DNA from: Streptomyces changanensis
GTDB lineage: Bacteria > Actinomycetota > Actinomycetes > Streptomycetales > Streptomycetaceae
Reading direction: 5' to 3'
NCBI RefSeq assembly: GCF_024600715.1
Contig: NZ_CP102332.1
Span: forward strand, 5,952,001-6,016,000
Length of the DNA: 64,000 bases
The position numbers and the translations under genes were made by a program. Shown piece by piece: positions 34,676-43,040 of the stretch. The notes under the pieces were generated by a model, which had not been told where the DNA came from, did not search any database, and was given only the letters and a program-made list of their open reading frames with translations. Numbering within the stretch: position 1 is the first letter of the stretch; the number at the start of each line of letters is the position of its first letter.

Positions 34676-35578
34676 GTGGCCGCTGCCCGAGTTCCGTCCA
34701 CCGACCTGCCCCGCGTCGTCGAGACGCTGGAGATGATCGCGCCGCGCTGGAGCGTGTGGGTGCTCATGACGCTCGCCGCCGAGACCCAGCCGATGCGCTA
34801 CAGCGAGGTCAACGCCCGACTGCCGTGGCTCGTCGACGGCCAGCTCACGCCCCGCCTTCGCGCGCTGTCCAATGCCGGCCTGATCGAGCGCACCGCCTTC
34901 TCCCGCAAGCACGTCACGTACGGGCTCACCGACCGGGGCCGCACCCTGCTGCCGACCCTGGAGACACTGGCCGCCTACGGCGACCAGCACCTCGACAAGC
35001 AGCTCGTCGAGACGAAGGTGACCAAGAACGGCACCACGCAGGTGGAGATGCTGCCGGAGCGGATACCGGCTGCGCAGAACGCCGAAGACGCCCTCGCGCT
35101 GATCTCGTACAAGCACGCCACCCCGCTGCTGTGGGCGCTCAAGGAGCGCGGCCCCTCGACCATGGCGGCCCTGCACCAGGAGACGATGCCCGACCTCAGC
35201 GTCGCCGCCGTCTACCACCCGGTGTACAAGCTGAGCGAGGACCGCCTCGTCACCATCACCCCCCAGGCTGGAGCGGACAAGGACACGCTCAGCACGGCGC
35301 GGATCAGCCTGACGGCCGCTGCCCGCGCCCTCGCTCCGGTGTATCAGGCCGTGGCCACCTGGGCGACCGGCCGGCCGCACACGGACGCCGGCCACCATCC
35401 CCTGTGGGGGACCGTCCGGCTGCCCGCCGCCGTCCGGTCCGGACAGTGGGCCGCTCACCAGGCCCGGCACACGATGCGTACCGCCGTGCCCGTCGCCCAG
35501 CCGCCTGCCCCGGCCCCCGCGAAGACCTGGCGGCCGGCTGACCTGTTCTCGTCCCCGACGACAGGCCCGTGCCGGTGA
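34676..35578 (+). CDS. Double winged-helix protein, HxlR-like
   Basis: A 300-residue protein. Residues 10-105 form a HxlR-type winged helix: VVETLEMIAPRWSVWVLMTLA, MRYSEVNARLPWLVDGQLTPRLRALSNAGLIERT, VTYGLTDRGRTLLPTLETLAAYG. Residues 125-225 repeat this in degenerate form (ALALISYKHATPLLWALKERGPSTMAAL ... LSEDRLVTITPQAG). DNA binding is expected for the first domain. The tail carries TWRPADLFSSP, nearly the same peptide as in the RelE-like protein. GTG start behind GGAG. Confidence 0.86.
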   Translation: MAAARVPSTDLPRVVETLEMIAPRWSVWVLMTLAAETQPMRYSEVNARLPWLVDGQLTPRLRALSNAGLIERTAFSRKHVTYGLTDRGRTLLPTLETLAAYGDQHLDKQLVETKVTKNGTTQVEMLPERIPAAQNAEDALALISYKHATPLLWALKERGPSTMAALHQETMPDLSVAAVYHPVYKLSEDRLVTITPQAGADKDTLSTARISLTAAARALAPVYQAVATWATGRPHTDAGHHPLWGTVRLPAAVRSGQWAAHQARHTMRTAVPVAQPPAPAPAKTWRPADLFSSPTTGPCR

Positions 35579-35991
35579 CCGGAGCACGACGGTCAACGCC
35601 CCGACTCGGTGAAGCCACCGTCCGCTCCCTGCTGGGCGGGATTCCGGTCCGGGATCCCGCCAGTGGACAGGCGGCAGCCCTCCTCGGTCGCCTCATTCGC
35701 GAGGAGGCGGATGTGCTCGACGGCATCGACGAGCGGCTCCAGGCCCAGGCCGAGTACGCCATCGAGCAGCTCAGCCGTGTCGTCGACGGTCGCGACCAGT
35801 ACCGCCACCGCTCCACCGACGGCGTCCTGCAGCTCACCGGCCCGCAGATCGACATGCTCCTCGCCCGCCGCGGCGACGCCGTACGCCACCTGACCGGCCT
35901 CTGCACCGCCTTCAAGGCCGTGTCCCAGACCGCCACCGTGCCCGCCCCGGCCGTGGGCCGCGTCCCGGCCCGTCGCCCCACCGGCCGCTGA
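35575..35991 (+). CDS. Hypothetical helical protein, 138 aa
   Basis: GTG 35575 overlaps the preceding stop (GTGA). Helices ADVLDGIDERLQAQAEYAIEQLSRVV and LTGPQIDMLLARRGDAVRHLTGLCTAF resemble the three small helical proteins upstream. A basic tail ends RVPARRPTGR. Unknown function. Confidence 0.76.
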   Translation: MTGARRSTPRLGEATVRSLLGGIPVRDPASGQAAALLGRLIREEADVLDGIDERLQAQAEYAIEQLSRVVDGRDQYRHRSTDGVLQLTGPQIDMLLARRGDAVRHLTGLCTAFKAVSQTATVPAPAVGRVPARRPTGR

Positions 35992-36022
35992 ACATACCGA
36001 ACCCTTCCACCGGAAACCCCCG

Positions 36023-37285
36023 ATGCCCCGTACGCACTCCAAGCCCCGGCCACCGGCCGGCCGCCACGCCCGCACCCCGGCCTTCGGCCCCGTACGCGGT
36101 GTCTACGTACCTCGTACCGCGGACGCCGGCGCCTTCGCGATGAGCACCTACGGGATCCCGCTGCTCGTGCTCGCGGTGACCGAGTCCGCGGCCCTGACTG
36201 GTCTGGCGTTCGTGCTCGAATGGCTCCCCCGCCTATCGGCGTTCGCGCTCGCGGGCGCGGCCGTGGACCGGGTCGGCAGCACTCGGGTGCTGCGCATCGC
36301 CTCGGTCCTCCGCGCCCTGGTGGTCCTCGCCGCTGCCGCCCTCCTGCCTGCCGTCGGCGACGGCGCCGGTGCCGTGGTCACCGTCATGACCCTGGCCGCC
36401 GTCACCGGCGTTCTCACCGAGTTCTCGTACATCGCGGCCGAGACCGCCGGCGGCGCCGCCAGCCGGGACGCAGGCGAGCACGCTCACCGTGTCCAAGCCG
36501 TGCTGCTCGGCATCGACCAGGGCGCCACGCTCGCCGGCCCGGCTCTGGCCGGCGTCCTGCTGGAGTCCGTCGGCGCGACCGGCATGCTCCTGACGATCGC
36601 CGCCTGCTCCGTGCTTGGCGCCGTGCTCGCCCCGCGCCAGCGCCCGAACTGGCCGCAGGAGGCGCCTATCCCGGTCGTTCAGAGTATGAAGACCGGCTGG
36701 AGGACTCTGCGTTCACTGCCCGCCCTGGGCTGGTTGTGCGTCGGCCTGCTGCTGTCGAACACGGCGATCGGCCTCGTCCAGGCCGCCGGCCCCGTGCTGG
36801 TCATCCAGCATCTCGGCGGCACCAGCAGCCAGGTCGGACTCGTCTGGTCGGCCGCAGCGGTCGCCTCCCTCGCGATGGTCGCCCTCGCCCGCCTCGCCAT
36901 CGACCATGTCGGACTGTGGCCGGTCGGCGCCGCAGCCGCCACCCTCGCCTCCGCCGCCTGCCTCGTCCTGGCCGCCGCGGACACCTACACCGTCTTCCTG
37001 GTCCTGGTCGCCCTGCTGATGGCCGGCGAGGCCGGAATGACCGTCGTGTTGCGCACTCTGCGCGCCCGCCTGGTCCCCGCCGAGGTCTTCGGCAGCACCC
37101 TGAGCCTGATCATCCTGCTCCTCCTGGCGCCCTTCCCGATCGCCGGAGCCCTCGTCGCCCTCACCCCGGCCGCCCTGCTCGGCCACGCCATCACCGCCTG
37201 CGCCGTCCTGCAGGCCCTCGGGCTCGCCGTCTCCTTTGCCAAGCTCCGCACCCACCCCGCCGCACGCCGCCCCGTGACCGCCTGA
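36023..37285 (+). CDS. MFS transporter
   Basis: A 420-residue transporter with about twelve hydrophobic helices and the loop motif GAAVDRVGSTRVLR after helix 2. A basic N-terminal tail precedes the first helix. It resembles drug or metabolite exporters of the MFS, but the substrate is unknown. Second MFS protein in the window; both lie in transfer operons rather than beside a biosynthetic or resistance gene. Confidence 0.88.
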   Translation: MPRTHSKPRPPAGRHARTPAFGPVRGVYVPRTADAGAFAMSTYGIPLLVLAVTESAALTGLAFVLEWLPRLSAFALAGAAVDRVGSTRVLRIASVLRALVVLAAAALLPAVGDGAGAVVTVMTLAAVTGVLTEFSYIAAETAGGAASRDAGEHAHRVQAVLLGIDQGATLAGPALAGVLLESVGATGMLLTIAACSVLGAVLAPRQRPNWPQEAPIPVVQSMKTGWRTLRSLPALGWLCVGLLLSNTAIGLVQAAGPVLVIQHLGGTSSQVGLVWSAAAVASLAMVALARLAIDHVGLWPVGAAAATLASAACLVLAAADTYTVFLVLVALLMAGEAGMTVVLRTLRARLVPAEVFGSTLSLIILLLLAPFPIAGALVALTPAALLGHAITACAVLQALGLAVSFAKLRTHPAARRPVTA

Positions 37286-37330
37286 CGCTCGCCGGTCCCG
37301 CTCACACCGCCCGTAGAAGGAACACCCCCC

Positions 37331-38527
37331 ATGACTCCGCCCACCGACGAGATACGGCACGGACAGCGTCTGCGCCTACGTGACGTCGCTGCCCTCGACG
37401 ACCACTCCTTCGCCCTCTATATAGGGGAGCGGTTCGACCAGCTGGTCACGGCCGCGATAGCCGACGCCGACGGCCGGCTCCGTCCCGCGCAGCACACCGT
37501 CCTCCGGGCCCCCGAACGCCTCCAGCAGCTGCGCGACGCCCTCACGTTCGCCGAGGGCGACCTCCAGGTGGGCGTCGAGCGGATGACCTACCAGCACGAC
37601 GCTCGTGCCGCGCGGACCGCCAGCCTCCTGCGACGGGTCCGCACCGCCCTGCACGAGGTCAACCGTGAAGCCGCCGCCCGGCATGCCGGAGCACGACGGC
37701 GGGAGGCCGGCGCCGAACCGCCGGTCACGGACGTGATCGTCACGGCCCGCAGCTGGCTCGTGGACGCTCTTCCCGATCACTTCCACCGGCACCTCGCCCA
37801 GACGCTCGCGGACGCGGGGCTCCCTGCTCGCGCGGCTGCTGTTGACGTCTTCGACACCGTCGAGGAGGGGTGGCGCGACGGTCACCTCGCGGCACCGCGT
37901 ACACCGCAGGTCGACGAGCTGCTCGCCAAGGGCCCCGTCGCCTTCCGCGGCCTGGTCGCCGACGACGCCCGGGCCCAGGGCGCACGCGTGGCCGCGCTGC
38001 GCCACCCGCTCCTCCAGCGGCGCTGGGGGCAGGCGCTGGCCGAACTCACCGATCTCACGGTGCCCGTGGCCCGCGCGTCCAGCAACTCCGCCCTGGGGCC
38101 GCTTCCCGACGGCGTGTACGACATGCCCGAGATCGACGCGTACAGGATCTTCAACGCCCGCCGGTTCCTCACCGCCGTGTGGCAGCGCCAGTCCGAACAC
38201 AAGCGTCTCCTCCACCAGTACGCCTCCGCCGTAACCGAAGCCCGCCGTACCGCTCCGGAAGAGGATCTGCGCCGCCGCGCTGTCGGGGCGGCCATCGACC
38301 GGCTCGTCAACGAGCAGCCGGCCGCCGCCGCTCGTGTCGTGACCGGACTGTGCCCGCACATCACCGGCGACGGCCTGATCGAACTGTCGGCCCGGGACCG
38401 GGCCGACCTTAAGCGGCGACTGGTTGCCGAGGCCCGCTCCGCCGCACAGACACCCCGACCGCTGGACACCGCACTGCCTCCGGTGCCGCCCGCGCGCACC
38501 GTGCTCCCCGCTACCGCCGTCCGCTGA
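37331..38527 (+). CDS. Hypothetical protein, 398 aa
   Basis: ATG with GAAGGA upstream. A mainly helical protein: DHSFALYIGERFDQLVTAAIADADGRL, LRDALTFAEGDLQVGVERMTYQHDARAARTASLLRRVRTAL, then WLVDALPDHFHRHLAQTLADAG and HKRLLHQYASAVTEARRTA. No membrane segment and no catalytic motif. The arrangement could suit a scaffold or DNA-binding bundle (inference only). Ends PATAVR. Confidence 0.8.
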   Translation: MTPPTDEIRHGQRLRLRDVAALDDHSFALYIGERFDQLVTAAIADADGRLRPAQHTVLRAPERLQQLRDALTFAEGDLQVGVERMTYQHDARAARTASLLRRVRTALHEVNREAAARHAGARRREAGAEPPVTDVIVTARSWLVDALPDHFHRHLAQTLADAGLPARAAAVDVFDTVEEGWRDGHLAAPRTPQVDELLAKGPVAFRGLVADDARAQGARVAALRHPLLQRRWGQALAELTDLTVPVARASSNSALGPLPDGVYDMPEIDAYRIFNARRFLTAVWQRQSEHKRLLHQYASAVTEARRTAPEEDLRRRAVGAAIDRLVNEQPAAAARVVTGLCPHITGDGLIELSARDRADLKRRLVAEARSAAQTPRPLDTALPPVPPARTVLPATAVR

Positions 38528-38549
38528 CCCATCCCTCCTGGAGATGTTC

Positions 38550-39371
38550 TTGTCCTTGCCGCTGCCCGTGGACGGTGACGTCTACGTCACACCCCGCTAC
38601 CTCGCCGGATCCTCCGGCGATGGCGACGCCGGCTTCGCGCCCGTCGCCCACTGGCCCCGCCACGACCTCGGCAACGGGCCGCACCAGCTGGTCGTCACCA
38701 GTCCGGACCACCGCATCCGGATCGGCTGGGCCGGAGACGACTACGACCTGTGGACGATCAGCGCCGCAGCCGACGCGATGTCCGCGCCGCGATGGATGGC
38801 CACTGCCAACCAGAACACGCCCGCAGAACTGGTCGGCGCCCTCACGACCGTGCTCGCCCAGGACTGGGCAGAGGACAGCGACCGGTTCCTCGAGGCCGCC
38901 GGCCGCCCATCCGGAGCGATCGAGCCGCTGATGGCCGCCGGCTGGACGCTCGGCGGCCTGGGCCGCGGGCGGCTCCACGTCAACGCCCCCGACGGACAGG
39001 CCGGGGCGACCGTCGACGTCGTCAACCTCAACTCCGATGATGCGATCACGCTGTGGGCCGGGCCCGCCGGATGGGGCACCCGCGCCGAGATCGTCTTCAG
39101 CTCCCGGACACCGGCCCACCTGATAGCCGCCACCGCGCGAGCCTTCACCGACCCGGCCCCCGTGCCGCGCTGGCGGGAGACCCTCAACCCTCGCTTGGCC
39201 ACCCATGCCACGCTCACCCCGGTCGAGGCGCCCAAGTCACCGGCCCCGACGCCCCGCGACATCCGCTCCCGGATCGCGGTCCGCCCGCCGAACCCCATCG
39301 GCAGTGTCCCGCGCTGGAGTACCACCACTCCCTCGGCACCGCTGCCCGCCCGCGCCGCCGCCCGCTGCTGA
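38550..39371 (+). CDS. DUF317 (SPDY) domain protein
   Basis: About 273 residues. VYVTPRYLAGSSGDGD and SPDHRIRIGWAGDDYDLWTI form the first SPDY domain; VNAPDGQAGATVDVVNL and TPAHLIAATARAFTDP the second. A long Pro/Ser tail ends LPARAAARC. The TTG at 38550 is six bases after GGAG; an ATG two codons earlier abuts the GGAG and is less likely. Fourth full DUF317 protein of the window. Confidence 0.83.
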   Translation: MSLPLPVDGDVYVTPRYLAGSSGDGDAGFAPVAHWPRHDLGNGPHQLVVTSPDHRIRIGWAGDDYDLWTISAAADAMSAPRWMATANQNTPAELVGALTTVLAQDWAEDSDRFLEAAGRPSGAIEPLMAAGWTLGGLGRGRLHVNAPDGQAGATVDVVNLNSDDAITLWAGPAGWGTRAEIVFSSRTPAHLIAATARAFTDPAPVPRWRETLNPRLATHATLTPVEAPKSPAPTPRDIRSRIAVRPPNPIGSVPRWSTTTPSAPLPARAAARC

Positions 39372-39390
39372 CCACGAGGAGCCCCCGCAG

Positions 39391-39867
39391 TTGCCCCTGT
39401 TCGCTGAGCAGTTCTTCACCGGCCACCTTGCCCTCCCGTACCCGGAGGCGGCCGTCGTCGGAGACACCTACTACGCCCGACCTGTCTCCGACCTGCCCCT
39501 CCGGCTGCGCGTCAGCTTCGCCGATACCAGCTACCACAAGCGCTACGACGCGCTTCGTGTCGAAGTCGTCCATCCCGAACAGGCGCGTATCGACGCCCAG
39601 TTGCTGTACTTCGCCGAGCACGGTGCCTTCGCCGCCCGAGACAAGCGGTTGGACTGGAGGCCCGGCGACGGGCTCCACGGCACCTTCACGGACTGGCACC
39701 CCAGGGGAGCGCCGCCGTGGGAGGGCATCAATGTCACCCCGCTGCGGGCAGCGATCGACCGGTACGTCCAGCTGTGGTTCCCCGGTGCCCCCTCGGTCCA
39801 TACGGGACCGAAGGCCCCTGCCGCTGTGCCCACGCGGCCCGCCGCCCGCGCCGCTCGCAGCCGGTAG
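39391..39867 (+). CDS. Hypothetical protein, 158 aa
   Basis: TTG 39391, nine bases after GAGGAG: MPLFAEQFFTGHLALPYPEAAVVGDTYYARPVSDLPLRLRVSFAD. A beta-rich fold with VEVVHPEQARIDAQLLYFAEHGAF; the end is Ala/Arg-rich (AARAARSR). Last gene of the operon begun near 33 kb. Family unknown. Confidence 0.76.
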   Translation: MPLFAEQFFTGHLALPYPEAAVVGDTYYARPVSDLPLRLRVSFADTSYHKRYDALRVEVVHPEQARIDAQLLYFAEHGAFAARDKRLDWRPGDGLHGTFTDWHPRGAPPWEGINVTPLRAAIDRYVQLWFPGAPSVHTGPKAPAAVPTRPAARAARSR

Positions 39868-39963
39868 CACGCGTTCTTCGGCGTCCTCGGCTCTCCGCGT
39901 CTCCCTAATCCGCTGACTCGCGCCTGCCCACCTCTCCCACTTCGACAGGACTTCCCCACCTCC

Positions 39964-41661
39964 ATGCGTCTTCGCTCTGCTCGCCCCGTCCACCTGGCCG
40001 TCGCCGTCGCCGCGTGTGCCGCAGGCACCCTCCTGGCGGCCCCGGCCACCGCGGCGCCGTCGGCCGGCGAGATCCTCGGCCCCGGCTACACCATCCCGGA
40101 CTCCGAAGGCCACGCTGCCTCCAGCCACATCGGCGCATACGGCCCGCCCGGCCCGGCCGTCCACGGCAACACCGAGACCTACTGCGCCGACCCCGAGCGC
40201 AAGGGCCCGGCCGACGCCGGAGGCTACAGCGCCCCGCGGCCGGTGACGTCCTGGACGTCGTCGGTGACCGGCAAGACCGTGCCGAAGGAGCGGCTCGCCC
40301 AGGCCGCGTACGTGATCGGCAAGTACGGGCAGACCCGCGAGAACGCGCAGGCGGCAGCGGTCGATGCCGTCGTGTACGAGTACCTGGCCGGCGGCACGTA
40401 CGCCCTCGACGGCGCCCGCGGTAAGCAGCGCCTCGCCTACCCCGTCGTCTCGCCGACCGCCCGCACCCTCGCCCAGGGCTACATCGCCGAGGCCCAGAGG
40501 CTCGCCGGCCCCTACACCCTCACGATCACTCCCTCGGTGAAGACCACCACCGCCGGGACGAAGGTCACCGTCGCCGTGAAGGTCGCCACGAGCGCGGGCG
40601 CCCCCGTGCCGATGGTGACCGTCGCGCTGGCGGAGTCCGGCTCCGGCACCGCCTCCGGGAAGGTCACCACGAGCGTGAGCGGCACCGCCCAGTGGGGGTT
40701 CACCGCGAAGACCGCAGGCACCGCCAGCGTCACCGCGAAGGCCGACGGCCTGCCCGCCACCGACCTGCAGGTCCTCACTCCAAAGAACCCCGCCGCTCAG
40801 CGCATGCTCCTCGCCGGCGGCACCACGAACGCGGAGGACTCGGCCACCGTCACCGTGGACGCGGCGACCGGCGGCGTCACCATCCGGAAGAAGGACCCCG
40901 AGGGCAGCCGCCTGGTCGGCGCCGCCTTCGAGCTCCTGGACAAGGACGGGAAGAAGGTCGCCGCGGGCAAGACCGACGAGCAGGGCATCCTCGCCTTCGA
41001 CCAGCTCCGGGCCGGCACCTACCGCCTGCGCGAGACCTCCTCCGGCAGCCCCGTCCACGACCTCGTGCCCGAGCAGACCATCACCATCACCGCCGGACGC
41101 ACCGCCCAGGCCAACCCGATCTACCTGATCGACCCGTTCAAGAAGGCCGACCTGGAGGTGAAGAAGATCGACAAGAACACCGGCAAGCTGCTCGCGGGCG
41201 CGGTCATCGCCATCCGGGCCGACGCGACGGACAAGACCGGCAAGCACATGCCCGGCAAGGTCGTCACCACGCTGACCACCGGCACGAACGGCACCGCCGA
41301 GGCCGACCTCGACGTCACCCTCAAGGCCGGTACCCGCTACTGGGCAGCCGAGACCAAGCCCCCCGACGGCTACCAGCTCGACACCACCCCCGTCGCCTTC
41401 ACCGCGAAGCCTGGCGCCGACGTCGCGGTCACCCTCGCCGACCACCCCGTCCCGAGCACCCCGCCGCCGAGCCCCAGCACCCCGCCCCCGGCTCCGCCGG
41501 CCCCGCCGAGCACGCCCCCGACCCCGCCGTCCGGCTCACTCGCCCACACCGGCGCCAACACCACGCCCTGGCTGATCGCAGGAGCCTCCGGTCTCCTCGC
41601 CGCCGGCGGCGGACTCTACGTCCTCAGTCGCCGCCGCCGCACCGACACGGCGGACAGCTGA
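39964..41661 (+). CDS. LAxTG-anchored surface protein with prealbumin-like repeats
   Basis: A 565-residue cell-wall protein: Sec signal peptide (cleavage near TAA/APSAG, residue 31), an N-terminal domain with TETYCADPE reminiscent of thioester-type adhesin domains, an Ig-like segment, two SpaA-type prealbumin-like domains (VTIRKKDPEGSRLVGAAFELLDKDGK; LEVKKIDKNTGKLLAGAVIAIRAD), a Pro-rich wall spacer, then LAHTG, a membrane helix and a basic tail. LAxTG is the signal used by class E sortases of Streptomyces. It probably acts outside the cell in contact or adhesion. Confidence 0.88.
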   Translation: MRLRSARPVHLAVAVAACAAGTLLAAPATAAPSAGEILGPGYTIPDSEGHAASSHIGAYGPPGPAVHGNTETYCADPERKGPADAGGYSAPRPVTSWTSSVTGKTVPKERLAQAAYVIGKYGQTRENAQAAAVDAVVYEYLAGGTYALDGARGKQRLAYPVVSPTARTLAQGYIAEAQRLAGPYTLTITPSVKTTTAGTKVTVAVKVATSAGAPVPMVTVALAESGSGTASGKVTTSVSGTAQWGFTAKTAGTASVTAKADGLPATDLQVLTPKNPAAQRMLLAGGTTNAEDSATVTVDAATGGVTIRKKDPEGSRLVGAAFELLDKDGKKVAAGKTDEQGILAFDQLRAGTYRLRETSSGSPVHDLVPEQTITITAGRTAQANPIYLIDPFKKADLEVKKIDKNTGKLLAGAVIAIRADATDKTGKHMPGKVVTTLTTGTNGTAEADLDVTLKAGTRYWAAETKPPDGYQLDTTPVAFTAKPGADVAVTLADHPVPSTPPPSPSTPPPAPPAPPSTPPTPPSGSLAHTGANTTPWLIAGASGLLAAGGGLYVLSRRRRTDTADS

Positions 41662-41750
41662 CCCGCAGTCCCGGGCCCATGCCTGCGGGGCCCGGGCCCC
41701 GAAGTCCAACCCGCCCGACACCTCCGCTGACGCCTGGAGCATCCGACCGT

Positions 41751-42809
41751 ATGTCTCTCCGCCCTCTCACACTCGTTCTCCCCCTTGCCGCCGCGACCGC
41801 CGTCGCCGCCGCCCCCCTCGCCCTGGCCGCTGCCCCGGCCCCGACGCCTCCCACCTCTGCACCCCAGTCCACCAAGGCCGAGGCCCCAGACAGTGGCGCT
41901 CTGCGCATCATCAAGACGAACCCGGAAGGAAATCCCGTCACCGGCGCCGGATTTCAACTGCTCGACACCACGGGCAAGACCATCGCCGACGGCAAGGCCG
42001 GCAGCGACGGCACCCTGACCAGCTCCGGCCTGGCCCCGGGTATCGCCCGGCTCAAGGAGACCACTTCCGGAAGCCCTCTCCTGGGCACCGTCCCCGACCA
42101 GGACGTCGTCATCGTCCCCGGACCACCCACCGACATGCCGATCACCGACCCCTACAAGGCCGCCGCCCTCACCATCAAGGTCACCGACAAGGCCACCGGC
42201 AAGGGCCTAGCCGGCACGGTCGCCAATGTCGTACCGAAGGGCGCCAAGGACGACAAGGGTGCCTTCACCCTGACCACCGGCAAGGACGGCACCGCCAAGG
42301 CCCCCCTCCCGGTCGGGAAGAAGGCCGGCACCACCTACACCGTCACCCAGACCAAGGCACCCGCTGGCTACCGGCCTCAGACCCTAACCGTCGACGTCAC
42401 CGCCGTCCCCGGCCAGCCCGTCACGGCCTCCTTCGCCAACACCAGCACGGCGGCGCCCACTCAGAAGCCGACCGCGCGGCCGACTAACCGGCCCACCGCG
42501 TCAGCCTCCAGCCAGCCGACCCCCAGCAACTCCCCCTCCACCGGCTCCTCGTCCCAGGGACCGCTGCCCTCCCCGTTCGCCTCCACCACGGCCGACAGCG
42601 ACTCCGCCACCATCTCCGCCTCCCCGACGGGCGACGCCGGCCCGACCGGCTCCCTCGCGAACACCGGCTCCAGCTCCACCACCACCGCCCTACTCGTCGG
42701 CGGGGCAGCCCTGCTGCTCGCCGGAGGTGCAGTCTTCTACCTTTCTCGACGTCGTACCAAGGCGGGAGACGCTCAGAGCGCCGCAGGTAGGCACTCCATC
42801 ACCGACTGA
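41751..42809 (+). CDS. LAxTG-anchored surface protein with prealbumin-like repeats
   Basis: A 352-residue protein of the same design: signal peptide, two prealbumin-like domains (LRIIKTNPEGNPVTGAGFQLLDTTGK; LTIKVTDKATGKGLAGTVANV), a Ser/Thr/Pro-rich spacer of about 110 residues, LANTG, a membrane helix and SRRRTK. Its first domain resembles the corresponding domain of the upstream protein (FELLDKDGKK versus FQLLDTTGKT), so the pair may form a heteropolymer or share a partner. No sortase gene is in the window; a host enzyme would be needed. Confidence 0.87.
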   Translation: MSLRPLTLVLPLAAATAVAAAPLALAAAPAPTPPTSAPQSTKAEAPDSGALRIIKTNPEGNPVTGAGFQLLDTTGKTIADGKAGSDGTLTSSGLAPGIARLKETTSGSPLLGTVPDQDVVIVPGPPTDMPITDPYKAAALTIKVTDKATGKGLAGTVANVVPKGAKDDKGAFTLTTGKDGTAKAPLPVGKKAGTTYTVTQTKAPAGYRPQTLTVDVTAVPGQPVTASFANTSTAAPTQKPTARPTNRPTASASSQPTPSNSPSTGSSSQGPLPSPFASTTADSDSATISASPTGDAGPTGSLANTGSSSTTTALLVGGAALLLAGGAVFYLSRRRTKAGDAQSAAGRHSITD

Positions 42810-42828
42810 TCCAGACCCGACCGAAGCG

Positions 42829-42866
42829 AAGGCCCTGAGAACCTAAGGAATGATCCTCAGGGCCTT
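42829..42866 (+). terminator. Stem-loop terminator
   Basis: Arms AAGGCCCTGAG (42829-42839) and CTCAGGGCCTT (42856-42866), perfectly complementary, 19 bases after the stop of the second surface protein gene. No U-tract, as usual in Streptomyces. Confidence 0.75.
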
Positions 42867-43040
42867 ACAAGTATCCAGGGAGAGCCGGACAGATCGACCT
42901 CTTTCGGCACCCGAGGATCCGCCGGGGCAGCGCCGCTGTCGAGGCCGAGTGCCGTGGGTGCTTCCTCCTAGATGCTTGAGAAGCTACCTGTCACGCTGGT
43001 CTCCGTGCACGGGCGCATCGAGACAGAGTAGCTTGATCCC

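Noticed and set aside
42979..43033. Seven-base inverted repeats AAGCTAC/GTAGCTT before the zinc-ribbon gene
   Set aside because: The arms are far apart and short; this is expected often by chance and no promoter elements line up with them.
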